Source: Pseudoflavonifractor phocaeensis (GTDB lineage Bacteria; Bacillota; Clostridia; Oscillospirales; Oscillospiraceae). Taken from it: a stretch of 58,183 nt of DNA. Where the stretch lies: assembly GCF_021531375.1 (NCBI RefSeq), contig NZ_JADYTU010000013.1:1-58183 (forward strand). Direction: 5' to 3'. Each line of letters begins with the position of its first letter. The first letter of the stretch is position 1. Below are positions 1-9,506 of this stretch, piece by piece. A program made the position numbers and the translations under genes. The notes beneath the pieces were generated by a model. It was not told the origin of the DNA. It was given only the letters and a program-made list of their open reading frames with translations, and ran no database searches.

Positions 1-336
1 CAGAGCGCTTGCTTATATTAGCAAAACCGTACCCGTTTGTCAACACCTTTTTTCATTTTTTTCGAGCTTTTTTTCCACTTTCTTTTCCACGCCCATATCT
101 TAGGCCTTATGTCCCCTTTTTACCACAAAATATGCTCTTTTCCCAACTTTTCATTTCCTGTGCTCTTGATCCGGAGCCTGTCCCCATTCTATCCCTCCCC
201 CGTTCCTCGCATTTCAAGCCAACGGGTCATCCCCCGCAGGCGGACAACAATCCTCAGAAAAGCCTCTTGCGGAAAGACACCAGTTGTGATACCCTGATAC
301 CAGATTTGAATTATATATAGGTAGGAGGTCTTTCCT
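1..336. other. Region upstream of metA, no gene recognised
   Basis: This stretch is pyrimidine-rich on the plus strand and only short overlapping frames cross it. I looked for a SAM riboswitch, which would suit a methionine gene, and saw none of the conserved core. A Shine-Dalgarno AGGAGG lies at about 323-328 just before the metA start. No convincing sigma-A promoter was found; TTGCGG with TACCCT 17 bases downstream (around 267-295) is weak. Confidence 0.4.
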
Positions 337-1251
337 ATGCCCATTAAAATCCCCGATTCCCTGCCGGCCTGCGCCACTCTGGAGAGTGAAAACATCTTTG
401 TGATGACGGAATACCGGGCCATCCACCAGGACATGCGTCCCCTGAATCTGCTGATCCTGAATCTGATGCCCACCAAGATTGTCACCGAGACCCAGCTGCT
501 GCGTAAGCTCTCCAACTCCCCCCTTCAGGTCCAGGTAGAGCTGCTCCACACCTCCAGCCACGTCTCCCAGAATACCGATGCCGACCATCTCTCCTCCTTC
601 TATACCACCTTTGAGGAAATCAAGGACCGGAAGTTCGACGGCATGATCATCACCGGAGCTCCGGTGGAGAATTTGGACTTCACCGATGTGGATTACTGGG
701 ACGAGCTGTGTGAGATCATGGAGTGGACCCGCACCCATGTCCACTCCACCCTGCACATCTGCTGGGGCGCCCAGGCGGGGCTCTACTACCACTATCATAT
801 CCCCAAGTATTCCCTGCCTAAAAAGCTGTTCGGTGTGTTCTCCCATACTATTGTAAAAAAGCAGTCCCCCCTGTTCCGGGGCTTTGACGACGAGTTCTTC
901 GTCCCCCACTCCCGGTACACCGCCAACAAGCTGGAGGACATTCTGGCCCAGCCTGAGCTTGAGCTTCTGGCCGTCTCCCCGGAGGCCGGGGTCTTTGCCG
1001 TCAAGAGCGAGGACAACCGCCGTTTCTTCATCACCGGGCACCCGGAATACGACCCGGACACGCTGGCCAACGAGTACTTCCGGGACGTGAACAAGGGTCT
1101 GAAGATCGACGTGCCCGCCCACTACTTCCCCAACGACGATCCCTATCAGGCTCCCGTGGTCCGCTGGCGCTCCGCGGCCCAGCTGTTCTATAATAACTGG
1201 CTGAACTACTACGTCTACCAGACCACGCCTTACGACATCACGCAGATCTGA
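337..1251 (+). CDS. metA: Homoserine O-acyltransferase (probably acetyl-CoA specific)
   Basis: 304 residues, the normal length for the MetA/HTS family, which acylates the hydroxyl of homoserine in the first committed step of methionine synthesis in the cytoplasm. The catalytic cysteine sits in HICWGAQAG and the catalytic histidine and glutamate in GHPEYD. At the acyl-donor pocket the sequence reads GAPVE, where E. coli MetA has GAPLG. A glutamate here is the known mark of acetyl-CoA use, so the product is inferred to be O-acetylhomoserine although the family is often named succinyltransferase. The start is fixed by GTAGGAGG eight to nine bases upstream. The HD-domain gene follows after 17 bases and probably shares the transcript. 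Confidence 0.93.
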   Translation: MPIKIPDSLPACATLESENIFVMTEYRAIHQDMRPLNLLILNLMPTKIVTETQLLRKLSNSPLQVQVELLHTSSHVSQNTDADHLSSFYTTFEEIKDRKFDGMIITGAPVENLDFTDVDYWDELCEIMEWTRTHVHSTLHICWGAQAGLYYHYHIPKYSLPKKLFGVFSHTIVKKQSPLFRGFDDEFFVPHSRYTANKLEDILAQPELELLAVSPEAGVFAVKSEDNRRFFITGHPEYDPDTLANEYFRDVNKGLKIDVPAHYFPNDDPYQAPVVRWRSAAQLFYNNWLNYYVYQTTPYDITQI

Positions 1252-1268
1252 CGGTCAGGGAGGTCATT

Positions 1269-1931
1269 GTGAACGTCACCTTTCAGGATGTGAAAAACTC
1301 TCCGGAGATCCGCACCTATATTACCCAGGCCGACGCCTCTCTGCTGGCCATCGGCTACACGGAGCACGCCTTCGCCCATGTGACCAAGTGCGCTGAGGTA
1401 GCCGCCCAGATCCTATCCCAGCTGGGATACGGCGAACGGGATGTGGAGTTGGTCAAGATCGCCGCTTTCATGCACGACATCGGCAACGTGGTCAACCGTT
1501 CGGACCACGCCATCAGCGGCGCAACCATGGCCTTTCGCATTCTGGACAAGATGGGGATGGAGCCCGCCGACGTGGCTCAGGTCATCACTGCCATCGGCCA
1601 CCACGACGATTCCACTGCTTTTCCGGTGAACGCCATCGCCGCGGCCCTGATCCTGGCGGATAAGACCGACGTGCGCCGCAGCCGGGTCCGAAATACCGAC
1701 GTCATCAACTTCGACATCCACGACCGGGTCAACTACGCCGTGGAGCGCTCCGAGGTCCTGCTGGACGTTCCCGGCGGCACCGTCACCCTCTCTCTCTCCA
1801 TCAACACCCAGGTCTGCGCCGTCATGGACTACTTTGAGATCTTCCTCCAGCGGATGGTGCTGTGCCGCAAGGCGGCGGAATTCTTCCACCTGCGTTTTCA
1901 TCTGGAGATCAACGGACAGATTCTGCTGTGA
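1269..1931 (+). CDS. HD-domain metal-dependent phosphohydrolase
   Basis: 220 residues. An HD domain runs from about residue 30 to 140: an H near HAFAHVTKC, the signature HDIG in AAFMHDIGNVV, and further metal-binding histidines in IGHHDDS with the closing aspartate in LILADKTD. Such proteins cleave phosphomonoesters or cyclic nucleotides; the substrate cannot be read from sequence. The start is GTG, chosen because GGGAGGT lies five bases upstream and no in-frame ATG fits. It directly follows metA and ends at a strong terminator. The link to methionine synthesis is positional only. Confidence 0.82.
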   Translation: MNVTFQDVKNSPEIRTYITQADASLLAIGYTEHAFAHVTKCAEVAAQILSQLGYGERDVELVKIAAFMHDIGNVVNRSDHAISGATMAFRILDKMGMEPADVAQVITAIGHHDDSTAFPVNAIAAALILADKTDVRRSRVRNTDVINFDIHDRVNYAVERSEVLLDVPGGTVTLSLSINTQVCAVMDYFEIFLQRMVLCRKAAEFFHLRFHLEINGQILL

Positions 1932-1960
1932 GACGCTTCCTTATTACAAATACGATTCGG

Positions 1961-1989
1961 CCGGCCGTCCTCGGGACGGCCGGTTTTTT
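1961..1989 (+). terminator. Intrinsic terminator after metA-HD unit
   Basis: Ten-base arms CCGGCCGTCC and GGACGGCCGG around a 3-base loop, followed by six T. Confidence 0.9.
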
Positions 1990-2364
1990 ATCTTCCTATC
2001 TGTAACCACTTTTGAGCTGGTACTATAGGCGGGACGCGACACACTTTCTCAATATGGACTTTACCGCAAAGAGTTGGGCTTCGATTTTTCTCTTGCCCCC
2101 CAGGGAGACACCGGGGGTTCGGCTCCTGTCCTCTCAGATATAGCAATATTCATTAATCAGTTCATAATTTTTTTACTATAGCATTTCGAGAAAACACCTT
2201 ATATTCCCAAAAAAATTGCGGCCGTCTCCCTCTTTTCCTCTTGCTTTAGCGTGCAAAAACAGTTATACTGTGTGTCAAGAGAGCGTGGCCGATCTCTCCC
2301 GGCCGATCCATCGCCAGGAGGACCGGCGTCTACATGAAAAACATAGTTTAGGAGGAACACTGTT
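1990..2364. promoter_or_regulatory. Intergenic region with hbd promoter (2241-2269)
   Basis: A gene-free stretch. TTGCTT at 2241-2246 and TATACT at 2264-2269 are 17 bases apart, a good sigma-A promoter that would give a leader of about 90 bases before hbd. The upstream 200 bases are AT-rich around 2140-2180 and hold no gene I recognise. No Rex-like operator was seen here, unlike the bcd operon. Confidence 0.6.
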
Positions 2365-3207
2365 ATGAAGGTCGCATTATTCGGCGCCGGCACCATGGGC
2401 CGGGGCATTGCCCAGGTGTTTGCCGCCAAGGGTCATACCGTTCTGATGTACGCCAGCAGCCCTGCGTCCGCCCAGCGGCACAAGGACACCCTGTCCAAGT
2501 CCCTGCAGAAGCGGGTGGACAAGGGCAAGATGGCCCCGGAGGCCAAGGATACTCTGCTGTCCAACATTCTGATCCCCGAGACCCATGAAGAGGCCGCCAA
2601 CGTCGATCTGGTCATCGAGTGCGTCAAGGAGGACATGGACGTCAAGAAGAAGCTGTTCGTGGAGCTGGACGATATCTGCAAGGCCGATACCACCTTTGCC
2701 TCCAACACCTCGTCCCTGCCCATCACCGACATGGCTCACGGTCTGAAGCACCCCCTGATCGGCATGCACTTCTTCAACCCCGTGCCCACCATGAAGCTGG
2801 TGGAGATCATCCGGGGCATCAACACCACCGACGAGACCTTTAATTTTATCTATGACCTGTCCAAGGAGCTGGACAAGGACCCCGTGGAAGTGAAGGAGTC
2901 TCCGGGCTTCGTGGTCAACAAGCTGCTGATCCCCATGATCAACGACGCCATCGGCCTGGTGGAGACCGGCGCCGCCTCCGTGGAGGACATCGACAAGTCC
3001 ATGATCCTGGGCGCCAACCACCCCATGGGCCCCTTGGCTCTGGGCGACTTCATCGGTCTGGACGTGTGTCTGGCCATTATGGAGACCCTGTACACCGAGT
3101 TTGGCGACTCCAAGTACCGCCCCACCTATCTGCTGAAGAAGATGGTCCGCGGCGGTCTGCTGGGCCGCAAGTCCGGCAAGGGCTTCTACGACTACACTAA
3201 AAAATAA
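2365..3207 (+). CDS. hbd: 3-hydroxybutyryl-CoA dehydrogenase
   Basis: 280 residues, typical for Hbd. The N-terminal Rossmann fold shows GAGTMGRG at residues 7-14. The central region has SNTSSLPIT and the catalytic histidine in GMHFFNPVP, and the C-terminal 3HCDH domain carries [12 protein letters not shown] and [15 protein letters not shown]. It interconverts acetoacetyl-CoA and 3-hydroxybutyryl-CoA with NAD(P)H in butyrate synthesis. AGGAGG lies nine bases before the ATG. It has its own promoter and terminator and is separated from bcd-etfBA by 400 bases. No crotonase or thiolase is present in the window, so those steps must be encoded elsewhere. Confidence 0.95.
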   Translation: MKVALFGAGTMGRGIAQVFAAKGHTVLMYASSPASAQRHKDTLSKSLQKRVDKGKMAPEAKDTLLSNILIPETHEEAANVDLVIECVKEDMDVKKKLFVELDDICKADTTFASNTSSLPITDMAHGLKHPLIGMHFFNPVPTMKLVEIIRGINTTDETFNFIYDLSKELDKDPVEVKESPGFVVNKLLIPMINDAIGLVETGAASVEDIDKSMILGANHPMGPLALGDFIGLDVCLAIMETLYTEFGDSKYRPTYLLKKMVRGGLLGRKSGKGFYDYTKK

Positions 3208-3216
3208 AGGCTTTTT

Positions 3217-3249
3217 GTTCCCGGCATCGGAAGATGCCGGGAACTTTTT
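3217..3249 (+). terminator. Intrinsic terminator of hbd
   Basis: GTTCCCGGCATC pairs with GATGCCGGGAAC, closed by a short loop and followed by five T. Confidence 0.88.
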
Positions 3250-3351
3250 CCGGTTTCGGCCTTCCGCGCGGGAGAATCCCTCGGACATATCCGCCGCCCA
3301 GCCGCAACCCCCGTCCCGCTCCAAAAACTGTGCATTTTACCAGCGATCTTT

Positions 3352-3386
3352 CCCTTGCAATATATAGGGGAAAATGCTATAATTTT
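3352..3386 (+). promoter_or_regulatory. Sigma-A promoter upstream of bcd-etfBA
   Basis: TTGCAA and TATAAT separated by 17 bases, an almost ideal promoter. It lies about 220 bases before bcd, so transcripts carry a long leader. Confidence 0.75.
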
Positions 3387-3418
3387 GGTTGGCAATTGGT
3401 TATGCTGGTTCAAAATGG

Positions 3419-3459
3419 TCGCGCAACGTTGGGGCCCGTCCCCGTGTTGCGATTTTTTC
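3419..3459 (+). terminator. Leader hairpin with T-run between promoter and bcd
   Basis: CGCAAC and GTTGCG pair around an inner GGGG/CCCC stem, followed directly by TTTTTT. This resembles an intrinsic terminator placed inside the leader, so it may act as an attenuator or may end a short transcript. No alternative antiterminator fold was worked out. Confidence 0.55.
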
Positions 3460-3468
3460 GATTATTAT

Positions 3469-3486
3469 TTGTTAAATTTCTAACAA
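3469..3486. promoter_or_regulatory. Rex-type operator
   Basis: The 18-base dyad TTGTTAAATTTCTAACAA matches the Rex consensus TTGTTAANNNNTTAACAA in all but one base of the half-sites. Rex is the NADH/NAD+ sensor that represses fermentation genes when NAD+ is high. Its position upstream of bcd-etfBA makes redox control of this operon very likely. Confidence 0.8.
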
Positions 3487-3610
3487 TTGTCGGCCCGTTT
3501 GAAACAGCCCACCTCTGTATCGTTTGCTCCGCGCCCCGCTCTGGTCAGGCGGGCCGCCGCAGCACAAGCGTTTTGATGATTCCCAAGTAAAAAATTAGGA
3601 GGACTGAAAA

Positions 3611-4753
<1,143 letters not shown>

Positions 4754-4771
4754 GTTAGGAGGCAGATTGAA

Positions 4772-5572
4772 ATGAAAATCATTGTTTGTGTCAAGCAGGT
4801 CCCCGATACCTCCGGTAAGGTGGCCGTCAATCCCGACGGTACCCTGAATCGTGCCTCCATGGCCGCTATCACCAACCCCGATGACCTGAACGCCGTCGAG
4901 GCCGCTCTGGCTCTGAAGGAGCAGACCGGCGCCGAGGTCGTGGTCGTCTCCATGGGTCCTCCTCCCGCAGAGGGCATGCTGCGTGAGATCATCGCCCGGG
5001 GCGCTGACCGCGCCGTTCTGGTCTCCGGCCGCGAGTTCGGCGGTTCCGACACCTACGCCACCTCCCAGATCCTGGCTTCCGCCATCAGCAAGATCGGCGT
5101 GGAGTCCGAGGACATCGTGATGTGCGGTCGTCAGGCCATCGACGGCGACACCGCTCAGGTCGGTCCCCAGATCGCCGAGAAGCTGGGCCTGCCCCAGGTC
5201 TCCTACGCCGCCGAGATCAAGAAGGACGGCGACACCCTGACCATCAAGCGCATGCTGGAGGACGGCTATATGACCATCAAGGTCAAGACTCCCTGCCTGA
5301 TCACCTGCATCAAGGAGCTGAACACTCCCCGTTATATGAGCGTGGACGGCATCTTCGAGTGCTACTCCAAGCCCTACGAGGTCTTTGACTACAACACTCT
5401 GAAGGACGATCCCCTGATCGACCCCACCACCATCGGTCTGAAGGGCTCCCCCACCAACATTCTGACCTCTTTCACGCCTCCTCAGAAGGGCGCCGGCATG
5501 ATGCTGGAGGGCGCTGACAAGGAGACCTGCGAGAAGCTGGCCGGCATCCTGGCCGCCAAGCATATCATCTAA
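4772..5572 (+). CDS. etfB: Electron transfer flavoprotein subunit beta
   Basis: 266 residues. It opens with MKIIVCVKQVPDT and carries the Etf beta signatures NPDDLNAVEAAL and GRQAIDGDTAQVGPQIAE, the latter typical of the nucleotide-binding loop in bifurcating Bcd-Etf complexes. It partners EtfA and Bcd in NADH-dependent reduction of crotonyl-CoA. A Shine-Dalgarno TAGGAGG precedes the ATG. It sits between bcd and etfA, which is the standard Clostridial order. Confidence 0.95.
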   Translation: MKIIVCVKQVPDTSGKVAVNPDGTLNRASMAAITNPDDLNAVEAALALKEQTGAEVVVVSMGPPPAEGMLREIIARGADRAVLVSGREFGGSDTYATSQILASAISKIGVESEDIVMCGRQAIDGDTAQVGPQIAEKLGLPQVSYAAEIKKDGDTLTIKRMLEDGYMTIKVKTPCLITCIKELNTPRYMSVDGIFECYSKPYEVFDYNTLKDDPLIDPTTIGLKGSPTNILTSFTPPQKGAGMMLEGADKETCEKLAGILAAKHII

Positions 5573-5591
5573 GAGAGGAGAAAGATTGACA

Positions 5592-6728
5592 ATGTCTACT
5601 TTTAACAACACTGATCTGGCTGCTTTCAAGGATGTATGGGTTTTCTGTGAGCAGCGTCAGGGCGTCATGATGCCCACTTCTTACGAGCTGATCTCCGAGG
5701 GCCGCAAGCTGGCCGACGAGCTGGGCGTGGAGCTGTGCGGCCTGCTGCTGGGCGACAACGTGGAAGGTCTGGCCAAGGAGCTGGGCGGCTACGGCGCCGA
5801 CAAGGTCATTCTGTGCGAGAGCCCCCTGCTGAAGGAATACACCACCGACGGCTACACCAAGGTCATCTGCGACGTGATCGAGGAGTACAAGCCCGAGATC
5901 ATGCTGATCGGCGCCACCAACATTGGCCGCGACCTGGGCCCCCGCTGCGCCGCCCGTCTGCACACTGGCCTGTGCGCCGACTGTACCCACCTGGACGTGG
6001 ATATGGACATCTACCGTGACTTCCTGCGCTCCGCCTCCACCCTGCCCGAGGAGAAGATCGCCGGCCTGAACAGCGCTATGGTGCTGGGCCAGAAGCACGA
6101 CGTCTCCCGCGACCTGAAGATGACCCGTCCCGCTTTCGGCGGCCATCTGATGGCCTCCATCATCTGCCCCCGCTTCCGCCCCGCCATGGCTACCGTCCGT
6201 CCCGGCGTTATGAAGAAGGCTCCCTTCGATCAGGCCAAGGCTGACGCCTGCCAGATCGTGAAGCCCAACTTCTCCCTGACCGAGGCCGACATGTCCACCC
6301 AGGTCGTCGAGGTCGTCAAGGCCGCCAAGAAGCTGGTCGACCTGATCGGCGCCGACGTGGTCGTCTCCGTGGGCCGCGGCATCTCCAAGGACGTCCAGGG
6401 CGGCATCAAGCTGGCCGAGGAGCTGGCTGAGGTTCTGGGCGGCGTCGTGGGCGGCTCCCGTGCCACCATCGACTCCGGCTGGCTGTCCGCCGACCACCAG
6501 GTCGGTCAGACCGGCAAGACCGTTCACCCCAAGATCTATGTCGCTCTGGGCATTTCCGGCGCCATCCAGCACAAGGCCGGCATGCAGGATTCCGAGTGCA
6601 TCATCGCCGTGAACAAGAACGAGACCGCTCCCATCTTTGAGATCGCCGACTACGGCATCTGCGGCGACCTGTTCAAAGTCACCCCCATGCTGATCGACGC
6701 CATCAAGGCCGCCAAGGCTGCCAAGTAA
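5592..6728 (+). CDS. etfA: Electron transfer flavoprotein subunit alpha
   Basis: 378 residues. The N-terminal domain holds WVFCEQRQGVMMPTSYELISEGRKLADELG and the C-terminal FAD domain has SVGRGI, GGSRATIDSGW, VGQTGKTVHPKIYVALGISGAIQHKAGM and IIAVNKNETAPIFEIADYGICGDLF, all diagnostic of EtfA. It binds FAD and mediates electron transfer to Bcd. The ATG at 5592 is preferred; an in-frame TTG at 5586 lies closer to the AGGAG and cannot be excluded. The operon ends at the terminator just downstream. Confidence 0.95.
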   Translation: MSTFNNTDLAAFKDVWVFCEQRQGVMMPTSYELISEGRKLADELGVELCGLLLGDNVEGLAKELGGYGADKVILCESPLLKEYTTDGYTKVICDVIEEYKPEIMLIGATNIGRDLGPRCAARLHTGLCADCTHLDVDMDIYRDFLRSASTLPEEKIAGLNSAMVLGQKHDVSRDLKMTRPAFGGHLMASIICPRFRPAMATVRPGVMKKAPFDQAKADACQIVKPNFSLTEADMSTQVVEVVKAAKKLVDLIGADVVVSVGRGISKDVQGGIKLAEELAEVLGGVVGGSRATIDSGWLSADHQVGQTGKTVHPKIYVALGISGAIQHKAGMQDSECIIAVNKNETAPIFEIADYGICGDLFKVTPMLIDAIKAAKAAK

Positions 6729-6748
6729 GTCTGTTTCAGACAAGCTCG

Positions 6749-6784
6749 ATCCCCCCGCTTTCTGAGAAAGCGGGGGGATTTTTT
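6749..6784 (+). terminator. Terminator of bcd-etfBA
   Basis: ATCCCCCCGCTTT pairs with AAAGCGGGGGGAT and is followed by a T-run. Confidence 0.92.
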
Positions 6785-6899
6785 CGTTCCATTTCCAGGG
6801 CGGCAAGGGGCGGAACCGAAACCGCTTCCCCTCTCAAGGGCCTCACCACATCCCTGTCCCACGCATAGGTTGGAACAGCACGACACGGGAGGGTTTGCC

Positions 6900-7775
6900 A
6901 TGAAGCACGAACTGAATTTTTGGGTGATTGGCGGCGATATGCGTCAGGTCAAGCTGGCCCAACTGCTGGCGGAAGACGGCCACACCGTCCATACTTATGC
7001 CCTCGATCCCGGCCCCGAGCAATTCCCCGGACTGATCCAGGAGCAAAACCTGAACCGGGTCGGACGGGCAGACTGCGTGGTCCTGCCCATGACCGTCAGC
7101 GCGGGCGGCGGACGGCTCAACGCCCCCCTGTCCCTGTCGGAACACCCTCTGGTTCCCATTCTGGACCGTCTCTCCCCCCGGCAATTCCTCTGCGGCGGGC
7201 GGATCGACCCGGAGACCTATGAGCTGGCCCAGGAACGGGGCCTCATTCTGTACGACTATTTCGCCCGTGAGGAGCTGGCGGTGGCCAATGCCGTCCCCAC
7301 CGCCGAGGGAGCGGTCCAGCTGGCCATGGAGCATCTGCCCATCACCATCCAGGGCGCCCGGGTCCTGGTGGTGGGCTTCGGCCGGGTGGGCCGGATCACC
7401 GCCCAGCGCTTTGCCGCCCTGGGGGCCAAGGTCAGTGTGGCCGCCCGGAAATACGAGCAGCTGGCCTGGGCCCAGGCCATGGGCTTCGGCGCCGAGGAGC
7501 TGGGACGGCTGGCGGGCTGGCTGTGCGGCTATGACCTGGTGGTCAACACCGTCCCGGCCCCTGTGCTGAACCGGGCGGAGCTGGAGGATCTGAAGCGGGG
7601 CTGCCTCATCATCGACCTGGCCTCCAAGCCCGGCGGCGTGGATCTGGCAGCCGCCGGCGAACTGGGGCTGACGGTCATCTGGGCTCTGTCTCTGCCCGGA
7701 AAGGTGGCGCCTGTGACCGCCGGGGCCGCCATCAAAAGTACCATCTACAACATGCTCCGTGAGTTGGGCCGCTAG
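6900..7775 (+). CDS. dpaA: Dipicolinate synthase subunit A
   Basis: 291 residues, the usual size of SpoVFA. The N-terminal domain begins FWVIGGDMRQVKLAQLLAEDGH and the second Rossmann domain carries VLVVGFGRVGRITAQRF; the end has DLASKPGGVDLAAAGELGL. With DpaB it converts dihydrodipicolinate to dipicolinic acid in the mother cell for loading into the spore core. The ATG at 6900 is preceded by GGGAGG. dpaB follows after 23 bases. The pair is strong evidence that the organism forms endospores. Confidence 0.93.
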   Translation: MKHELNFWVIGGDMRQVKLAQLLAEDGHTVHTYALDPGPEQFPGLIQEQNLNRVGRADCVVLPMTVSAGGGRLNAPLSLSEHPLVPILDRLSPRQFLCGGRIDPETYELAQERGLILYDYFAREELAVANAVPTAEGAVQLAMEHLPITIQGARVLVVGFGRVGRITAQRFAALGAKVSVAARKYEQLAWAQAMGFGAEELGRLAGWLCGYDLVVNTVPAPVLNRAELEDLKRGCLIIDLASKPGGVDLAAAGELGLTVIWALSLPGKVAPVTAGAAIKSTIYNMLRELGR

Positions 7776-7798
7776 CGCCCCGGAAAGGAAGGTAACCC

Positions 7799-8377
7799 TT
7801 GGAAAACGCAGTTGTTGGATTCGCCGTGTGCGGGTCCTTCTGTACCCACGCCAAAGCCATGTCCGCCCTGGAGCAGGTCCGGGCCCGCTGGCAGAATGTG
7901 GTCCCCATCGTCTCGGAATGCACCGCCGACACTGACACCCGCTTCGGCAAGGCCCACGACCTGATGCGGGAAATGGAGCGCATCTGCGACCACCGGGTCA
8001 TCTCCTCCGTCAAGGCGGCGGAGCCCATCGGCCCCCAGAAACTGCTGGACCTGCTCATCATCTGCCCCTGCACCGGGAACACCCTGGGCAAGCTGGCGGC
8101 CGGCGTCACCGACACCAGCGTCACCATGGCCTCCAAGGCCCACCTGCGGAACGGCCGTCCCCTGCTCATCGCCCCCGCCACCAATGATGGGCTTTCGGTC
8201 TCCGCCTCCAGTATCGGGGCTCTGCTAGCCCGGAAATACATCTATTTCGTCCCCTTCGGCCAGGACGATCCCCAAAACAAGCCCACCTCCCTCATGGCCG
8301 ACTTCAGCCTGGTGGCTGAGGCGGCCCAGGCCGCGCTGGAGGGCCGTCAGCTCCAGCCCCTGCTGCTGGGCAGCTGA
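7799..8377 (+). CDS. dpaB: Dipicolinate synthase subunit B
   Basis: 192 residues of the flavoprotein-like SpoVFB fold: GFAVCGSFCTHAKAM at the start, LLIICPCTGNTLGKLAAGVTDT in the middle and APATNDGLS later. It is the second subunit of dipicolinate synthase. The start is read as TTG because AAGGAAGGT lies just upstream and there is no suitable ATG; this would lower translation relative to dpaA. A downstream hairpin pair ends the unit. Confidence 0.92.
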   Translation: MENAVVGFAVCGSFCTHAKAMSALEQVRARWQNVVPIVSECTADTDTRFGKAHDLMREMERICDHRVISSVKAAEPIGPQKLLDLLIICPCTGNTLGKLAAGVTDTSVTMASKAHLRNGRPLLIAPATNDGLSVSASSIGALLARKYIYFVPFGQDDPQNKPTSLMADFSLVAEAAQAALEGRQLQPLLLGS

Positions 8378-8417
8378 GCGGCTTTAAAACTGTTTTCAAA
8401 GTTGTACTGATCGAAAA

Positions 8418-8525
8418 GAACGGGGACCGTGACGGTCCCCGTTCAAGCTATCCCTCCCTCTGAAGTCTTCGACAGGCAGGGCTTCTCAACAGTTTTAAGA
8501 GCGCGCCGCAATGCGGCGCGCTCTT
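8418..8525 (+). terminator. Two hairpins between dpaB and the transketolase genes
   Basis: GAACGGGGACCG pairs with CGGTCCCCGTTC (8418-8444) without a T-run. AAGAGCGCGCCGC pairs with GCGGCGCGCTCTT (8497-8525) and is followed by GATTTTT. The second is a likely terminator for dpaB and lies between convergent units. Confidence 0.7.
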
Positions 8526-8560
8526 GATTTTTCCACGATTATTGTCTTACCGTTCCGACA

Positions 8561-9505
8561 TTATTTCCCGCAAAAGTCCTTGGCCACTTCCACGATGTGC
8601 TCCGCGGACAGGCCGAACTGCTTGAGCAGGGCGGCGGCGGGGCCGGAGTGTCCAAACTCGTCGTTGACGCCGATGCGGCGGACGGGGGTGGGGAGCTTCT
8701 CGCAGAGCAGGCCGCAGACCGCCTCGCCCAGGCCGCCCAGGATGTTGTGCTCCTCGCAGGTGATGATCTTGCCGCAGTCCTTGGCGGCCTGGAGCACCAG
8801 CTCCTCGTCCAGAGGCTTGATGGTGGCCATGTTGATGATCCGGGCGTTGATGCTCAGTTCCTTCAGAGCCTTGCCGGCTTCCACGGCCTCGGCGACCATC
8901 AGGCCGTTGGCGATGATGGCCACGTCGGAGCCATCCTGGAGCACCTCGCCCTTGCCGATCTGGAAGGTATAGCCCTCCTCCTCGTGGAACACGGGGACAG
9001 CGGCGCGGCCGAAGCGCATATAGACGGGACCCACATGCTCATAGGCGGCCTTCACCATAGCCCGGGCCTCCACGTCGTCGGCAGGAGACATGACCACCAT
9101 GCCGGGGATGGAGCGCATGAGGGCGAAGTCCTCGCAGCACTGGTGGGAGGCGCCGTCCTCGCCCACGGAGATGCCGCCGTGGGTGGCGCCGATCTTCACA
9201 TTCAGGTGGGGGTAGCCGATGGAGTTGCGGATCTGCTCAAAGGCCCGCCCGGCGGCGAACATGGCGAAGGTGGAGGCAAAGGGGACCAGTCCCGCGGCGG
9301 CGGCGCCGGCGGCCACCGCCATCATATTGCCCTCGGCAATGCCGCAGTTGAAGTGGCGGTCGGGATAGGCCTTTTTAAAGATGCCGGTCTTGGTGGCGCC
9401 GGCCAGGTCGGCGTCAAAGACGACCAGGTCGTCGTGCTGGGCGGCCAGTTCCTTCAGGGCGTTGCCATAGCTCTCCCGGGTCGCGATCTTTTTCACGTCT
9501 GCCAT
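8561..9505 (-). CDS. Transketolase, C-terminal half
   Basis: 314 residues holding the pyrimidine-binding domain (GIAEGNMMAVAAGAAAAG, FASTFAMFAAGRAFEQIRNSI, THGGISVGEDGASHQ) and the C-terminal transketolase domain (ITCEEHNILGGLGEAV). Together with the partner upstream it moves two-carbon ketol units in the pentose phosphate pathway using thiamine diphosphate. Split transketolases are common in Clostridia and archaea. The ATG lies one base after the stop of the N-terminal half, so translation is likely coupled. Confidence 0.93.
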   Translation of the reverse strand: MADVKKIATRESYGNALKELAAQHDDLVVFDADLAGATKTGIFKKAYPDRHFNCGIAEGNMMAVAAGAAAAGLVPFASTFAMFAAGRAFEQIRNSIGYPHLNVKIGATHGGISVGEDGASHQCCEDFALMRSIPGMVVMSPADDVEARAMVKAAYEHVGPVYMRFGRAAVPVFHEEEGYTFQIGKGEVLQDGSDVAIIANGLMVAEAVEAGKALKELSINARIINMATIKPLDEELVLQAAKDCGKIITCEEHNILGGLGEAVCGLLCEKLPTPVRRIGVNDEFGHSGPAAALLKQFGLSAEHIVEVAKDFCGK

Positions 9506-9506
9506 C

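Noticed and set aside
1-336. SAM riboswitch before metA
   Set aside because: None of the conserved SAM-I core elements are present in the leader.
6900-8377. dpaAB as general NAD-dependent dehydrogenase and flavoprotein decarboxylase genes
   Set aside because: Both genes match the SpoVFA and SpoVFB patterns along their full length and occur in the standard pair.
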